A DNA stretch of 64,000 nucleotides from Elysia crispata (lineage: Eukaryota > Mollusca > Gastropoda > Plakobranchidae). The stretch spans positions 416,001 to 480,000 of the forward strand of contig JAWDGP010000898.1 in assembly GCA_033675545.1 (NCBI GenBank), read 5' to 3'. Shown here in pieces: positions 53,655-64,000 of this stretch (the stretch's first letter is position 1; every line of letters starts with the position of its first letter). The position numbers and the translations under genes are program-made. Below the pieces are notes generated by a model, which did no database searches, was not told the DNA's origin, and saw only the letters and a list, made by a program, of their open reading frames with translations.

Positions 53655-54757
53655 TGAGAGGGGAAAATGGGGGGGAGAGAAACTAATTTGGTTTGTAAAC
53701 TAAAACGGTCAAGACATTAAGTCTTGCTTCACAGACTTCAAAAAATATTTTATTGGGCTCACTTTCGAGTACACTGAGCTGAGGGATATGCCTACTCGAA
53801 GTTTTTCTTTCACATAACGATTATTAGAATCGATGTAAGAATGGCCGAAAAGAGAACATAAGTGGGTTATGTGCCTCAGGTCACTCTTGGAGTCTTTTGT
53901 GGAAAACAAACATGTGGAATATGAAGTTAAACTTTTCTTAGAAAGTTAATGCAATGTAGCATGTCGCACTACTTAAATAAATAAGTTAATCAAGTTTGTT
54001 TTTTGAAAGATTTTTTTATCTTTTGAAAGCATTTTTGAAGCCTCGGTAATATAGTTATCATTTTTTTCCCTCGATACAAGATCTAATATTCTCGATATAT
54101 CGGTACTATTTTATTCAAACGTTGATGTACAATCAATTTCTCATATCAGGCATGATAATTTGAATATTAATTTGTGAAAAAGCTTTCCCACTGGATAAAT
54201 AATTTTATGAAATTAAAAAAATATACATTAATTGTTTTTATTTTTGTGCACTTTCAGCGGTCTAAACTACATATATCACTATTTTTTTTTTTGGTCATAT
54301 ATGATAACTGCTTTACGAGCTAAATAGTCGAGGTCTATGACACTTAATATAACGCGCACACAAATATATAAGAAAGTCTCCTAAAAAATATGTCAATGTC
54401 TTTCGACTGCTTTCCGTGCACCACCTACACACGTCTGGAACAACACAGTAGTCAGATCCAATCCAAATAGACTACACACGCGTCTTGCCTAGTTTGTGTT
54501 GAGTATAGGTCCAACCGTGACTAATTCTGTTCCTCACATAATGTCTGTTTCGTTTCTGCCAATTTGCGTTGTTCATGTGTGTCATGTGTTTGTGTTAAAT
54601 GAATTGTGTAAAACTTATGTCTCTACCTCTTGTTGAATCAAGGTTGAGATAATTCTTAATAGTTTTGATCAAATGGGTGTGAAGACTTTACTTCTATTTT
54701 AGGATTGTTAACGAGCTTTGTCGTCTAAGCTGCGAAGAGAAAGAGAGAGAATGGAAA

Positions 54758-54778
54758 GGGGGGGGGGGGGGGGGGGGG
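54758..54778. repeat. Homopolymer G run, 21 bases
   Basis: An unbroken run of 21 G at the end of a GA-rich patch. It could form a G-quadruplex and is prone to length change. Confidence 0.9.
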
Positions 54779-56319
54779 AGAGACAGGCGATTGAATGATA
54801 AATAAATAGAGTAAGAAAGGCTGAGGGTTGGTGCCATAAAAGCGGAAGGTAAGGCAAATTTGAAACAAACAGGTTAGTATCTGAAGAGTGGGCAAGAAGG
54901 GATCAGTCTTGGCGGATTCACAGTTTACACATGGGAACTTACAGCGCCGATTGGAACCGATGTATCGATCGACCCTGTTGTGGTGTGATCTTTTCTCAGA
55001 CACCGATCGGTCATCGATCACATTGGAGACCAACTTTGATCATTTATTCAGCTTGCAGATAACCGAGGACAACGGTTATAGACACTATAAATTATACCTC
55101 ATCTCTTTTATTTTATGTCCACGACTGGTTGAAACGCGCTCAATGCAACGGCTTGAATGATCCTTGTTTTCCTAAGAATTATCTTTAAAACTCTTTTCTC
55201 TACTGTACATGTATTTTTATATTTTGTTGAGTTATTTTGTTGGGTTTTTTTTAATCTTCAACTCACCTAATCATGATAAGATTGAATGAATAGTTCCTTA
55301 GATCTGCCAAGGTGTTAAATTATTTTTCATAAAAAAATCGATTATCTTTTCTCATATGAACTAGCTGAATGAGGGCAGAAAAAGAATAAAGTGAGCAATT
55401 ATTTCTTGAAATGAACGCATCCGTATTTTGAAAGTGTTGACGATTTATACCTGATGGTCTTGTGTTACAGCCCATTTGTATGAGTGATTAACATTGATCT
55501 CTGTTTGCGTTATGTTATGGCCTTTTTAAGAATGTTCATTAGTTGCTAAGTGTGGTTACATTTGCGTACTTTGAAAAATTGAACAGTTTATGCTGTCGTT
55601 TTCTTTTTTTTTTTTTTTTTTAATTCCTTTGCAAAAGTTGTTTTTTTTTTTAATTCGTTATTTCTATTTTTATGGCCTTTTAATAAGTTTTAGGTCTTTC
55701 TTATCGTCCGACGTGATGAAATATCCATTCATAAAAAAAGAAAGGGAAAACCAAACAGTAGCACATCCACATTTACGTTTTACATTGAACATGTATTAAA
55801 AAAAAAATTAAAAACAAAAACAAAACAAAAACAATGGTCCACTGCAGTCGGTGTAGTCATTGAAAGTGATTTTTATTTTTCATTTTTATTTTCGAAGATA
55901 GCCTTGCTTGAAGACAATATCCAGAATCTAGATCTAGATCTAGCCTGAATCGAGAAAGAGATTAAAAAAAAAAAAAAAAAAGCAACTATGCGAACTTCAG
56001 AGTTAATATATCGAGGTTCCGCAAAGGGCTCTACGTGCCGCTAATAATGAGTCATATCGTAACAAGCACTTGGTTTCCCCTGAGCCCTGTGCAAATCGCC
56101 CTGCATTTTTTTACACCACAAGGGCGCTTTGCTCGGGAAAACACGTAAGCTACCCAGACCTTAATAAAACTAAGACTGTAACTATAAACTCTCTGCTAAA
56201 ACTGTCTGGGATCAAAGTAAGTGTGACCATAGAGTTGATATACACACTACAGCGCTCTGACACAGAGCTGTGTCAAAGAGTTCTGAAAGAGTTGGGGGGG
56301 GGGGCGGCGGCGGTAATTG

Positions 56320-56605
56320 TTTAGGGTCCGATCATCTAAGTGGCGAAGCCACGAGCATGTGACTGCAAGGTCTCTAGGTGGGGTCTGTGGGCGTACCACC
56401 CCCACAGAATTTTGAAGAATTAGATTTGATGCAAATCTGTGCATTTGGGGTGAATTTTGGCATTGGTTTTGAAAGTATAATAATGCATGATTTATAGATC
56501 TAGTATTATTTGTGATCAAATAGAAGCCGTGTAGATGCATTGCCTTTTTTTTCTTTTTGCTCAAACTCCCTAAGCAACCCCGCCAGGATCCAGCCCTGTG
56601 ACAAG
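56320..56605. repeat. Probable dispersed repeat of unknown class
   Basis: The block runs from about TTTAGGGTCCGATC to AGGATCCAGCCCTG. It has a short GC hairpin-like core (GGGTCTGTGGGCGTACCACC) followed by GAATTTTGAAGAATTAGATT and AAATCTGTGCATTTGGGGTG. From memory this order (GC core, AT-rich middle, GGATCC-AGCCCTG end) is typical of a high-copy invertebrate repeat; I cannot name its family. Confidence 0.4.
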
Positions 56606-57271
56606 ATTAGTAACGAGTCGCATTAGAGCATCGCTAATAGACATCATGTAACTCCTTGCATGTCCTCGGCGGGAGGGCTAGAATATTTGCAAAAAGCGAT
56701 TATGTTACATACTGCTATGTAGAAGGACTTTATGCAAATGATGGATTGAATCAGAGGAAAATGATTAAAATTTTTATTTCAAGAAATATCTCGCACGTTA
56801 AGTATGCACAGTTGTGTCAAATTCATGTGTCAAGAAAGATTAAAACATTGTAGACAACAGAAATCTGATGTTGTTGTAATATTGATAATGGTAATATTAA
56901 TATTTAACGAAAATTAACAAGTTTGGGCGGAAGATGAGAAAGTATGAGCGGAAAAAGTGAGATAGGGGATAGGGAGTGAATAATGTGGAGAATGACACAT
57001 ACAACAACATCAACAGCAAAATAAAAAAAATATGAGTATAAGGGAAAAAAACTGCAAAATCAATAACAAAACAAAATCACCGTTCACAACAGAATAAGCA
57101 ATAAGAAGCAACGATGGCAGCATCAGCAGTTAATAAAGTCTTAACAGCAAATGAACGACAACAGACATTAGATCGGACAAAGAGGCGAATAATTTAGACT
57201 CGCATAAATTGGTAGAAAGGAGTGTATTTTGATTGCTTGCCATCAAATGTTTCTACTATATTTGTACTTAC

Positions 57272-57330
57272 TTGTTTCTGCTGCTTGGACGAGCGCTCAG
57301 CAAAAACGTAGTGCTCGTGGCTGGCTCCAT
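57272..57330 (-). CDS. Candidate first exon of a further small gene
   Basis: Minus strand: ATG at 57330 in a favourable context (CGTCCATGG) opens a 19-codon frame, MEPATSTTFLLSARPSSRN, ending at AA/GTAAGT in phase 2, like most introns of this cluster. No downstream exon could be fixed with confidence; the best AG sites near 56,110 give a short and unconvincing continuation. A longer frame on the opposite strand overlaps and looks random. Confidence 0.33.
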
Positions 57331-58079
57331 GGACGATTTTTCCCTCTTTGTTCGCTCGTTCCCTTGGAAGATGCTTGTCTTGTCAACAAAATCACAACCA
57401 CACACTTAGGTTGCGATTTTCACTTTTTAGTTCAGTTTTAAATTTCACCGTTTACTTTGCTGTTATTCACTTAGGTTACCTGTTCAAGAACGATAAATCT
57501 ACTTAAAGGGGCGAAAGTGGGTCGACTGGAGCTGATTCCGGTATCCACTTTTTCATTTGACCTAAGGATCAGAGTTAAAAACGATAAGCGAGAGAGACTT
57601 GATTTTAAGGACAAAGAATAGACTTCTCCATACACATCGGCTTCGAGCACAATCGATGCTTTGCAATCAACGAAAGATTATTGTACTAATGCGAGGAGCT
57701 CATGGGATTAACATGGTGCGGTCCAGTGCGCCGATATAGTCTGAACCTCTCCTAACATGTGGACCCTGTGATAATTACACTGAACTTAGTACCGAAATAC
57801 AAGATTGGTTATGTTTGTTCCCTTTCTTAATGTATTGTTTTAGGGAACTGACACTGATTTGGGAGAATGGAACTGCAATAAAATTACTGCTTCAAATCGG
57901 CTAGTATTGAAGACTTCGGTCTAATTCGTCCATCATTAGGTCATTAATAGAGTAAGCTTAATAACGGTTGAACTGCATGGGAAAGTTACAAGTTGCAGCC
58001 TTCAGATCAGTCAAGATGCTAATATCAGTGGTCAATCTCGGAAATTGGACTTGACCCACAATATGATGACCAGTGAACA

Positions 58080-58260
58080 TGTAGACGAGAGATAATTGGT
58101 AGAGCACTAAATTGTCACTAAGATGGTCTCGAATTTGAATCACTGCTGCGTCTTCCTGTAGTCGGGACTTGACGGAAGCGTTTAATATGCAAATATTGAA
58201 AAAAAAATTAAAAACAAAAATAAAAACAAAACAAAAATATAAAAAAACACCAAAACCTGA
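58080..58260 (+). repeat. tRNA-derived SINE remnant with A-rich tail
   Basis: Plus strand: TAATTGGTAGAGCACTAAAT matches a tRNA A box and D arm, TTGTCACTAAGATGGTC sits where an anticodon arm is expected, and GAATTTGAATCAC is a worn B box. A non-tRNA body of about 55 bases follows (GTCGGGACTTGACGGAAGCG) and then an A-rich tail of AAAAAC-type units to about 58,255. This order is that of a tRNA-headed SINE. The cloverleaf is broken, so it is not a working tRNA gene. Confidence 0.55.
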
Positions 58261-58504
58261 AATCGCTCTTTGGTGAAAGAACTTTTTAAAATAATAAACA
58301 ATTAAAAAAAATCAATTGTCATTTACTTCAATGATATTTCAGATTTTGGTTTTGTCTTTTCCCTACAGGTGAAACCTGAAAGAAAACTCATTAGAACCTG
58401 TGGACGCGCAGCGCCGTGGCTACGATCCGCAGGTGAAGTCACTGTTCCTATAATCACACCCTATCTTTCCTTCTATAGATCCACTTCTGTCTATACTTTT
58501 TTTT

Positions 58505-58690
58505 TGTCTATCTACCTATCTTTCATTCTATTTATCTATCTTTACATGTATCTCTTTGTTTATCTGTCTACCTATCTTTCATTCTATTTATCTATCTTTA
58601 CATGTATCTCTTTGTTTATCTGTCTACCTATCTTTCATTCTATTTATCTCTCTTTACATGTATCTCTTTGTTTATCTGTCTACCTATCTT
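58505..58690. repeat. 56 bp minisatellite, about 3.3 copies
   Basis: The word CCTATCTTTCATTC recurs at 58515, 58571, 58627 and, truncated, 58683: exact period 56 with almost no mismatch. The unit is built of TATC and CTTT words, so it grew from a tetranucleotide repeat. Confidence 0.93.
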
Positions 58691-58694
58691 AATG

Positions 58695-60390
58695 AATGTG
58701 TACTTAACTCCGAACGAGTGGACGCTAAGTGCATCATAAAATCTGGTAAAAGAACTCAGTGTCAGCAAAGAGTAAGAAACAAGGAGAGGTTTCACTAGGA
58801 GGATTTTACGTATGTTGGTAAGGGCAATTAAGGCGGCAGCTTCATCCTTTAAAACTTGGTAAAAAAAAAAACGCTGTCTGCTGATTCTCGTACCGCCCGT
58901 ACCTCAATAAAGAAATAGACTGACAACGCGCCACGCAAGCTCCCAGCAGGAAAGCACTGGGGGCTCCACTCCTGAAAGGTCTTACTGAATCTAGACCCTC
59001 TGGTGACACCAAAGAAGAGTTTGTTTTGTTTTTTGTTTTTTTTCCGTCTTCTACTTCTTTTCTCCATATATAATTTTCGTTGAAAGTGCCTGTTACAGCA
59101 TCATGCTTTAGAAATTTATTTTGACGGTTTGAATTTCAAAGATAATTACTGACTTAAGTTTTTTTTTTTCTTTTGCTTTTACCTCGAAAGAATAAAAGTC
59201 GATCAGAGAAACTTAAGGTGTGCAGCTGCTCGTTTTATTATGATTTGACCAAGGGAACAGCTGTAATTGTTTCTTATTAGAGGAGAAAGAGAGGGTGGAT
59301 TACGTAAAGACCTCTAGTCTCCGAACACAACTTTTCCCCTTTTAGCTAATTTGCTTTTTAAGTAAGCTTCATAATGTCACCAAACCGAGCCAGATACCAC
59401 CTTAAAACCAGATAAGAGTCATAGAACAGGAGTATAGAAAGTTCAGCGATGTACATCATCTTACTCATTTAGGCGTTTTCAGCACAAATCGACACTGGGC
59501 GAAAACCTTGGGCTGAAAGGGGGAATAGAAGAGGTAGAGAGTGGACTGAGAAAAGTTTTACAAGCCCAGTCTGCCATTGTCTTGAGGTTGAAACTAAACA
59601 TATTAAGAGTAAAACGGACACCAGAAAATCAAAAAGCTCCCCTGTTGTTTTGAAGCATCAATGTCACATATGGAATGTGTTATTAAAACCTAGCTATTAC
59701 AAGGTAGGCCTAATGTGCTTATTTTGCAATTCAGATAAGGTATCGTTAGAATAAAGTCATATACATGTAATGATCTAGTATACTCAACCCTTTCATTTAT
59801 TTTGCTCTCATCCGGCTCGGAGGGGAGGAAAAGGTAGAGAAGAAACTCGGTATGCTTCGTTATTTACGTTATGTTTGGGAAATGTCTTTAGCATTAAATT
59901 TAAAAGACAAGATTTAAGTATTATCTTAATTGAAACATCACGTTTCCCTTCATCATCTGAGATAAATATTTTTAGAACTTACAACTGTACATGCATTTGT
60001 TACTCAAAATCATTTCTGATAGAAGTTGCTAATGAAATTTCTTATATCTTATGGTAAAATGAATCAACCATATCTGGGTCTTTCGAGAAAGTGAGATCAA
60101 ATTTGTGTAAACCTAGAGATTCTAGGGCAAAGAAATAATGACTGTCTCACCTCTCCAAACACTTGGGCGTTCATCAGGCGAAAGGCAATGACAAACGCTT
60201 CAGTTAGATAACCAGTGCTGCAATAGTCTGAAGGTCGATATTAGTCTACCCAGGATTTCTCTCCTCCTCACTTAAAGTAAACTGCCCTGACTAAACTCGT
60301 TCATATAAACCCAATGAAGCTCCTTCATCCCGCTGTATACATTACATATGTTTCGCTGATTCATATAAATCTTGTGCTGAACTAACTCAC
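58695..60390. other. Stretch with little recognisable content
   Basis: AT-rich DNA without a supported gene. One minus-strand patch, about 60,237-60,154, is open and protein-like (GYLTEAFVIAFRLMNAQVFG) and ends at GGAGAG/GTGAGA, so it may be an exon or element fragment. Confidence 0.4.
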
Positions 60391-60394
60391 AGTA

Positions 60395-60551
60395 GACCAA
60401 AACTGTCAACAATCTAATTTTATAAACAAAAAATGTCAACAATCTAATTTTATAAACCAAAATTTTTAACAATCTAATTTTACAGACCAAAACTATCAAA
60501 TGTTACAAACCAAAATTGTCAACATCTAATTTTATATACCAAAACTGTCAA
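60395..60551. repeat. 30 bp minisatellite, about 5 copies
   Basis: Units of the form CCAAAACTGTCAACAATCTA plus ATTTTATAAA repeat every 30 bases, with more divergence in the later copies. Because 30 is divisible by three it creates a false 10-residue protein repeat on the minus strand. Confidence 0.92.
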
Positions 60552-60789
60552 CAAGTCTTTTTCATTGATTCCTGGTTTTTACTCTTTGATAGTAAAGTTA
60601 AGATTAATTCGTTCTGGAAAAAACTCAAATGTAAATATTTCAACTGTAGGTGTCCCATCACCACCGCTGTTCATGACTGATAAATCAGATCAAGTAATTC
60701 AAAACAGTAGCTAAAAGTAAAATCGGCTTTGGAAAAAAGGCAACTTCTTTTGCAATTACCTTGCTTTTCATTCACCTTCATGTAACGTG

Positions 60790-60841
60790 AAAACAACAAG
60801 AAAACAAAAAACAACGCTTAAACACATTTAACATTTTTATT
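60790..60841 (-). terminator. Polyadenylation signal, minus strand
   Basis: AATAAA at 60841-60836 on the minus strand is followed within about 15 bases by a GT-rich run (TGTGTTTAAGCGTTGTTTTT and on). This is a classic poly(A) arrangement and marks the probable end of a gene entering from the right edge. Confidence 0.55.
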
Positions 60842-62146
60842 TGCATTTTTTCTGTTACTTGCTAAGATGTTCCAAAAAATGAACAAAATATAAAGGAGGA
60901 GGAGAGGGGAAAAGCAAACAAGCCGCAATGTATGCATTATTAATATTTAACATAACTTTAAAAAAAAAGGCGTATTACATTTGTTACATGGACAGAAAGC
61001 AAATCAGCAAGCGAGCATACACAGTTAGAGGTATAACTCGCAAAACTATAAAAATGCACTTCTATCTTACACAGCTAAAACAGGAAGATAAAACAAACTA
61101 CTGCAAAATTTTCAAGAAAACTAATTAAGCCTATACGTATTAAATCATAGGAATAAGATTAATCATTACAAATACGCTGCCCTATTCATGTTCACTTAAG
61201 TTTTGAAAAAAATATTAACTAAAGATGATGACAAAAATAAGCAGAACACTTATCTAAAGAAAGGCATTTTTTCTGCACTTATACAAATTTTCCTCATTAA
61301 AATACATTGTGCTGCAGGTAAAAATTTCATACAATTTGCAGCAAGTAGTAAAGAAATAATTACATATTAGACCACACAATCCATGCTCATGGGAATTTTT
61401 CTTTTCAATTGCAAGCAAACTTCAAAGCCTAAAGATAAAAATAATGGATTCCTTCTCTCATCGCCCATTTATGTTGATGCTTGAAAATATTACAGGCCTA
61501 CACGTTTTCAATTTTTCAACTCAATTATTATCTTTAACTTTGCTTTGCAAATGGTTATAATATATTTAGCTATGTAAATAAATTTCCTAGTTATAAATTC
61601 CTTTGTAGTGTAAACATATCTCTACTCCTCCATTGTGCATAGAGCTTTGCTGCATTTGCTGTCTACTGTGTTTTTTAATGCTTAATTCTTTTTTCCTGAT
61701 TGTTGTGATGCCCTTGTCTGCTTTGAACGTGCAAAAAGGATTGCTATGCTTATTTTTTATATACTCTCAAAAATATCGTTCATGCATAAGGCTTTATTTT
61801 ATTATGCATCTGTATACTTTTTTTTTTATTTTTTGGGTACATGGCTTTTCTCTATTTACATCTATTGTGCTCGTATTTTTACCCCATTTCCTAGTTGTTG
61901 TGCAATTTGATTCTGTACTCTTGCATATCTGGGAAATAAGTTTTCCTGCCATCCTTCCCTTTATCTTACAGTCAGCAAAACAAACAAACAAATAAAATAA
62001 CCAACTTAGATGAATTTCAGATGACAGCCCTTTAGCATTCAGCTAGATTTGATAAATTGAAGCATCCACTATGCACTCATATGGTACAACTCGAAAACCT
62101 CTATGACTGAATTGGACTAAAATAATTAGATTATTCTAAACAATAG

Positions 62147-62214
<68 letters not shown>

Positions 62215-64000
62215 CCCAAAGTTAGAACTGTATTAGATGATCTAAACCCCTTCCTGCCACCCCCCACCCCTTTTTTTTGAGGGCGTGTCTCTGATAAGTC
62301 TTTCCTGGAAGCCTTTGAAATTTGAACAGATAAAGATGAAACCAACTATTCTGTTAAAAAAAAAAGTGGCTGCAGGACTTTACCCCCCAAAAATTGCTTT
62401 ATCACAACAAACCCTCATATAGAGTAAGTACATCAGCTTAAAAGTGGCATTGCACAATTTTCAGTAGTTCAGTTATGACAAGAAAGATGAAATGATTTTG
62501 CTGACAGTAAGAACCACAGGAGCAGCCATAATCAAAATATACTAACAAAGACAGACCAACAGATGCCCAGTTCTTTTATTCTTAGAAATGAGGCACCACC
62601 TCCAAAAGACAAACAAAAAAAAAAACAACTTAGCAAGCACAATCTCAAAGTGGAGTTCCATAAATCCTTAAGCCTAGAGTGCGCTGGCAATTATGCCATT
62701 TCCAGCCCTTATTTTATATCTCAGTAAAACGTAATTAAAAAACTGAGAAGAGAAACAAAAATGGATCAAGGAGGTGATTAGTGGTGTATTAAGTGTCACA
62801 TTTCCATGGTGTACTCTTATACAGAAATAGACATACATTCACAAACATGCAAACTCTCCATTATTCCTCTTATACCTTTCTCTTTGCCTTCGCCTCAGAC
62901 TCTATTCTCTTCACATTTTTTGCCTGAATTACTACCCAATGTATTTTCATTTTTCTCAAATATGCTAAGATTATAAAGCTTTCCGCCCTGGCAGATCACA
63001 CACAATAGTATTCATGTACAAATAACAGGAAATTAAGAGTTCAGAATAATAATTTATGGCTGAACCCATTAGCGGTTAAATTTCCCTCGATCTATAATAA
63101 TTTCATGATGACTAAGGATCTGAACTTGGAAATATATAAATAGATATGCTTCATTTCAGACCTTCATATATAAATTAACTAGCCATGCAGGCATCTTGAT
63201 GCAAATGCCACCAGATCACATTCATATTCCAAATTATAACGACAGACCTTAATACCATGGCAAAAATAGGCAAGCAAAAAATTCCCCTAGATAATCAAAT
63301 CTCCTCACTTACATTTGCAGTATTGGTTCAGTAAAAATGGTGTCAATTTAAAATCTTTTTTTCTTAATCAAAGTTGACTTAGAGTTTTTAAAATGAAATA
63401 TTACTGCTCCATTAAGAGTCAACTTTTGTTTCACAACATAAAAATTCAGAGAGATTGATATTTAAAGCCTCTTTGTACCAAAAACTAAAAATTGATTACT
63501 AGACCACTGAATGGTTAACATTACTTCCTATTTTGTACGATTGTTGCAATGCAATGGTATTTTAAACTTGAATGGTTTATGTAAAACCAATGTAACTATT
63601 CTACAATTTTCATTTGTGACAAGACTTACATTAGTTACAATGTTATCAATTTTACTAAGATTTGTTATTTTTTAACTCACAGAAGCACTCACATTTACTT
63701 AGACCAACCTTTTCTTCCTTTCAGTAATGCAATAAAATTATACTGGATAGATCTGATTTGAAAAGTCAATGTTTTTGGTTCTTGAAAATCGAGTGAGCAA
63801 AACCAATTTGATTGCTGCAAAACAATGTGTAACATAAAAAGTCAGCTTTTTGGGCTTGTGGGATAGGTCCATCAAGGCATCTATCATAAAACTAGGTGTT
63901 TAGGGAGCTAGGTTGCGATTTCTTCAGATCTTATTTTTACACTTAAATCATCACCATTGAACTTCTTCCTTCTCTCTATTAAATTTACTTTCAGGAGAGG
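60822..64000 (-). other. Putative long 3' UTR of a minus-strand gene beyond the right edge
   Basis: Like the left edge, this is a long AT-rich stretch without exon-like islands and with few simple repeats (one (AT)n run at 62149-62212), ending at a good poly(A) signal on the minus strand. The hydrophobic 120-codon plus-strand frame at 61633-61995 is best read as chance in T-rich DNA. The last bases (TTACTTTCAGGAGAGG) also resemble a plus-strand acceptor, so another reading is possible. Confidence 0.45.
62149..62212. repeat. (AT)n microsatellite, about 64 bp
   Basis: Pure AT run inside the putative right-hand 3' UTR. Confidence 0.97.

Larger units (their letters stand above)
53210..57270. other. 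Stretch upstream of gene H with no secure gene
   Basis: AT-rich. It includes the 40 bp duplication, a 21-base G run and a dispersed repeat at 56320-56605. A minus-strand segment near 55,015-54,944 ends at a strong GGCGCT/GTAAGT donor and is open in two frames (VIDDRSVSEKRSHHNRVDRY, or ATG MTDRCLRKDHTTTGS), so it may be an exon. Nothing else coding is evident. Confidence 0.4.

Noticed and set aside
58369-58692. 107-codon plus-strand frame with a Tyr/Leu repeat
   Set aside because: It is the translation of the 56 bp minisatellite. The period is not a multiple of three, so the apparent protein repeat is not maintained.
60272-60499. 10-residue protein repeat (VYKIRLLT) on the minus strand
   Set aside because: A 30 bp non-coding minisatellite gives this by chance of period; no start or splice context.
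61633-61995. 120-codon hydrophobic frame resembling a membrane protein
   Set aside because: It lies in T-rich DNA inside a probable minus-strand 3' UTR. Its content is what T-rich codons give (Phe, Leu, Ile, Cys), with no splice sites or recognisable motif.
63985-64000. Plus-strand acceptor TTTACTTTCAGGAGAGG at the window edge
   Set aside because: Only seven bases follow it, so an exon cannot be tested; it also conflicts with the minus-strand 3' UTR reading.

Overview
This is a 64 kb piece of an AT-rich animal genome. It has split genes with GT-AG introns, very long simple repeats, LINE and SINE remnants and no bacterial features. The closest guess is a mollusc, probably a gastropod: (GA)n and (GAA)n arrays are abundant, palindromic AGATCTAGATCTAG-type strings are scattered throughout, and there is a decayed LINE with a restriction-like endonuclease. 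That lineage call is inference.

Layout. Bases 1 to about 3,670 look like the long 3' UTR of a plus-strand gene left of the window, ending in AATAAA plus a GT-rich element. Bases 60,820 to 64,000 look like the long 3' UTR of a minus-strand gene to the right, ending the same way. Between these two inward-pointing ends lies an island of small protein genes. The best supported are: gene C (minus, 10,228-6,863, four exons), gene G (plus, 15,184-18,040, two exons), gene A (minus, 23,187-20,990, four exons), gene B (minus, 29,143-27,014, three exons), gene D (plus, 34,835-36,883, three exons seen, first exon uncertain), gene E (minus, 42,007-41,444, intronless), gene F (minus, 47,514-47,062, intronless) and a tiny split gene H (minus, 53,206-49,882, 77 residues). 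Weaker exon candidates lie at 29,405-29,285 and 57,330-57,272.

I do not recognise any of these proteins as a named family. They share a look: short, no signal peptide or membrane segment, rich in Pro, Tyr, Trp, Arg and His in loop-like strings, with many introns in phase 2. A and B share a W-x-W-R-Y-x-R-N motif, and E and F share P-G-Y-(F/Y)-G-P-F-S and further blocks, so at least two pairs are paralogous. The style resembles proteins that line ciliary and sperm-flagellar microtubules (microtubule inner proteins), which suggests a clustered, lineage-specific set of axonemal or sperm proteins. That functional idea is inference from composition only.

Mobile and repeat content. A degraded LINE lies at 13,190-14,790, a small LINE reverse-transcriptase scrap near 33,230, tRNA-like SINE remnants near 58,100 and 48,350, and an inverted pair of about 160 bp copies flanks gene E. 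There are also many (GA)n, (GAA)n, (ATT)n and (AGT)n tracts and four minisatellites with units of 30 to 56 bp. One compound GAA/AAT tract sits in the first intron of gene A.
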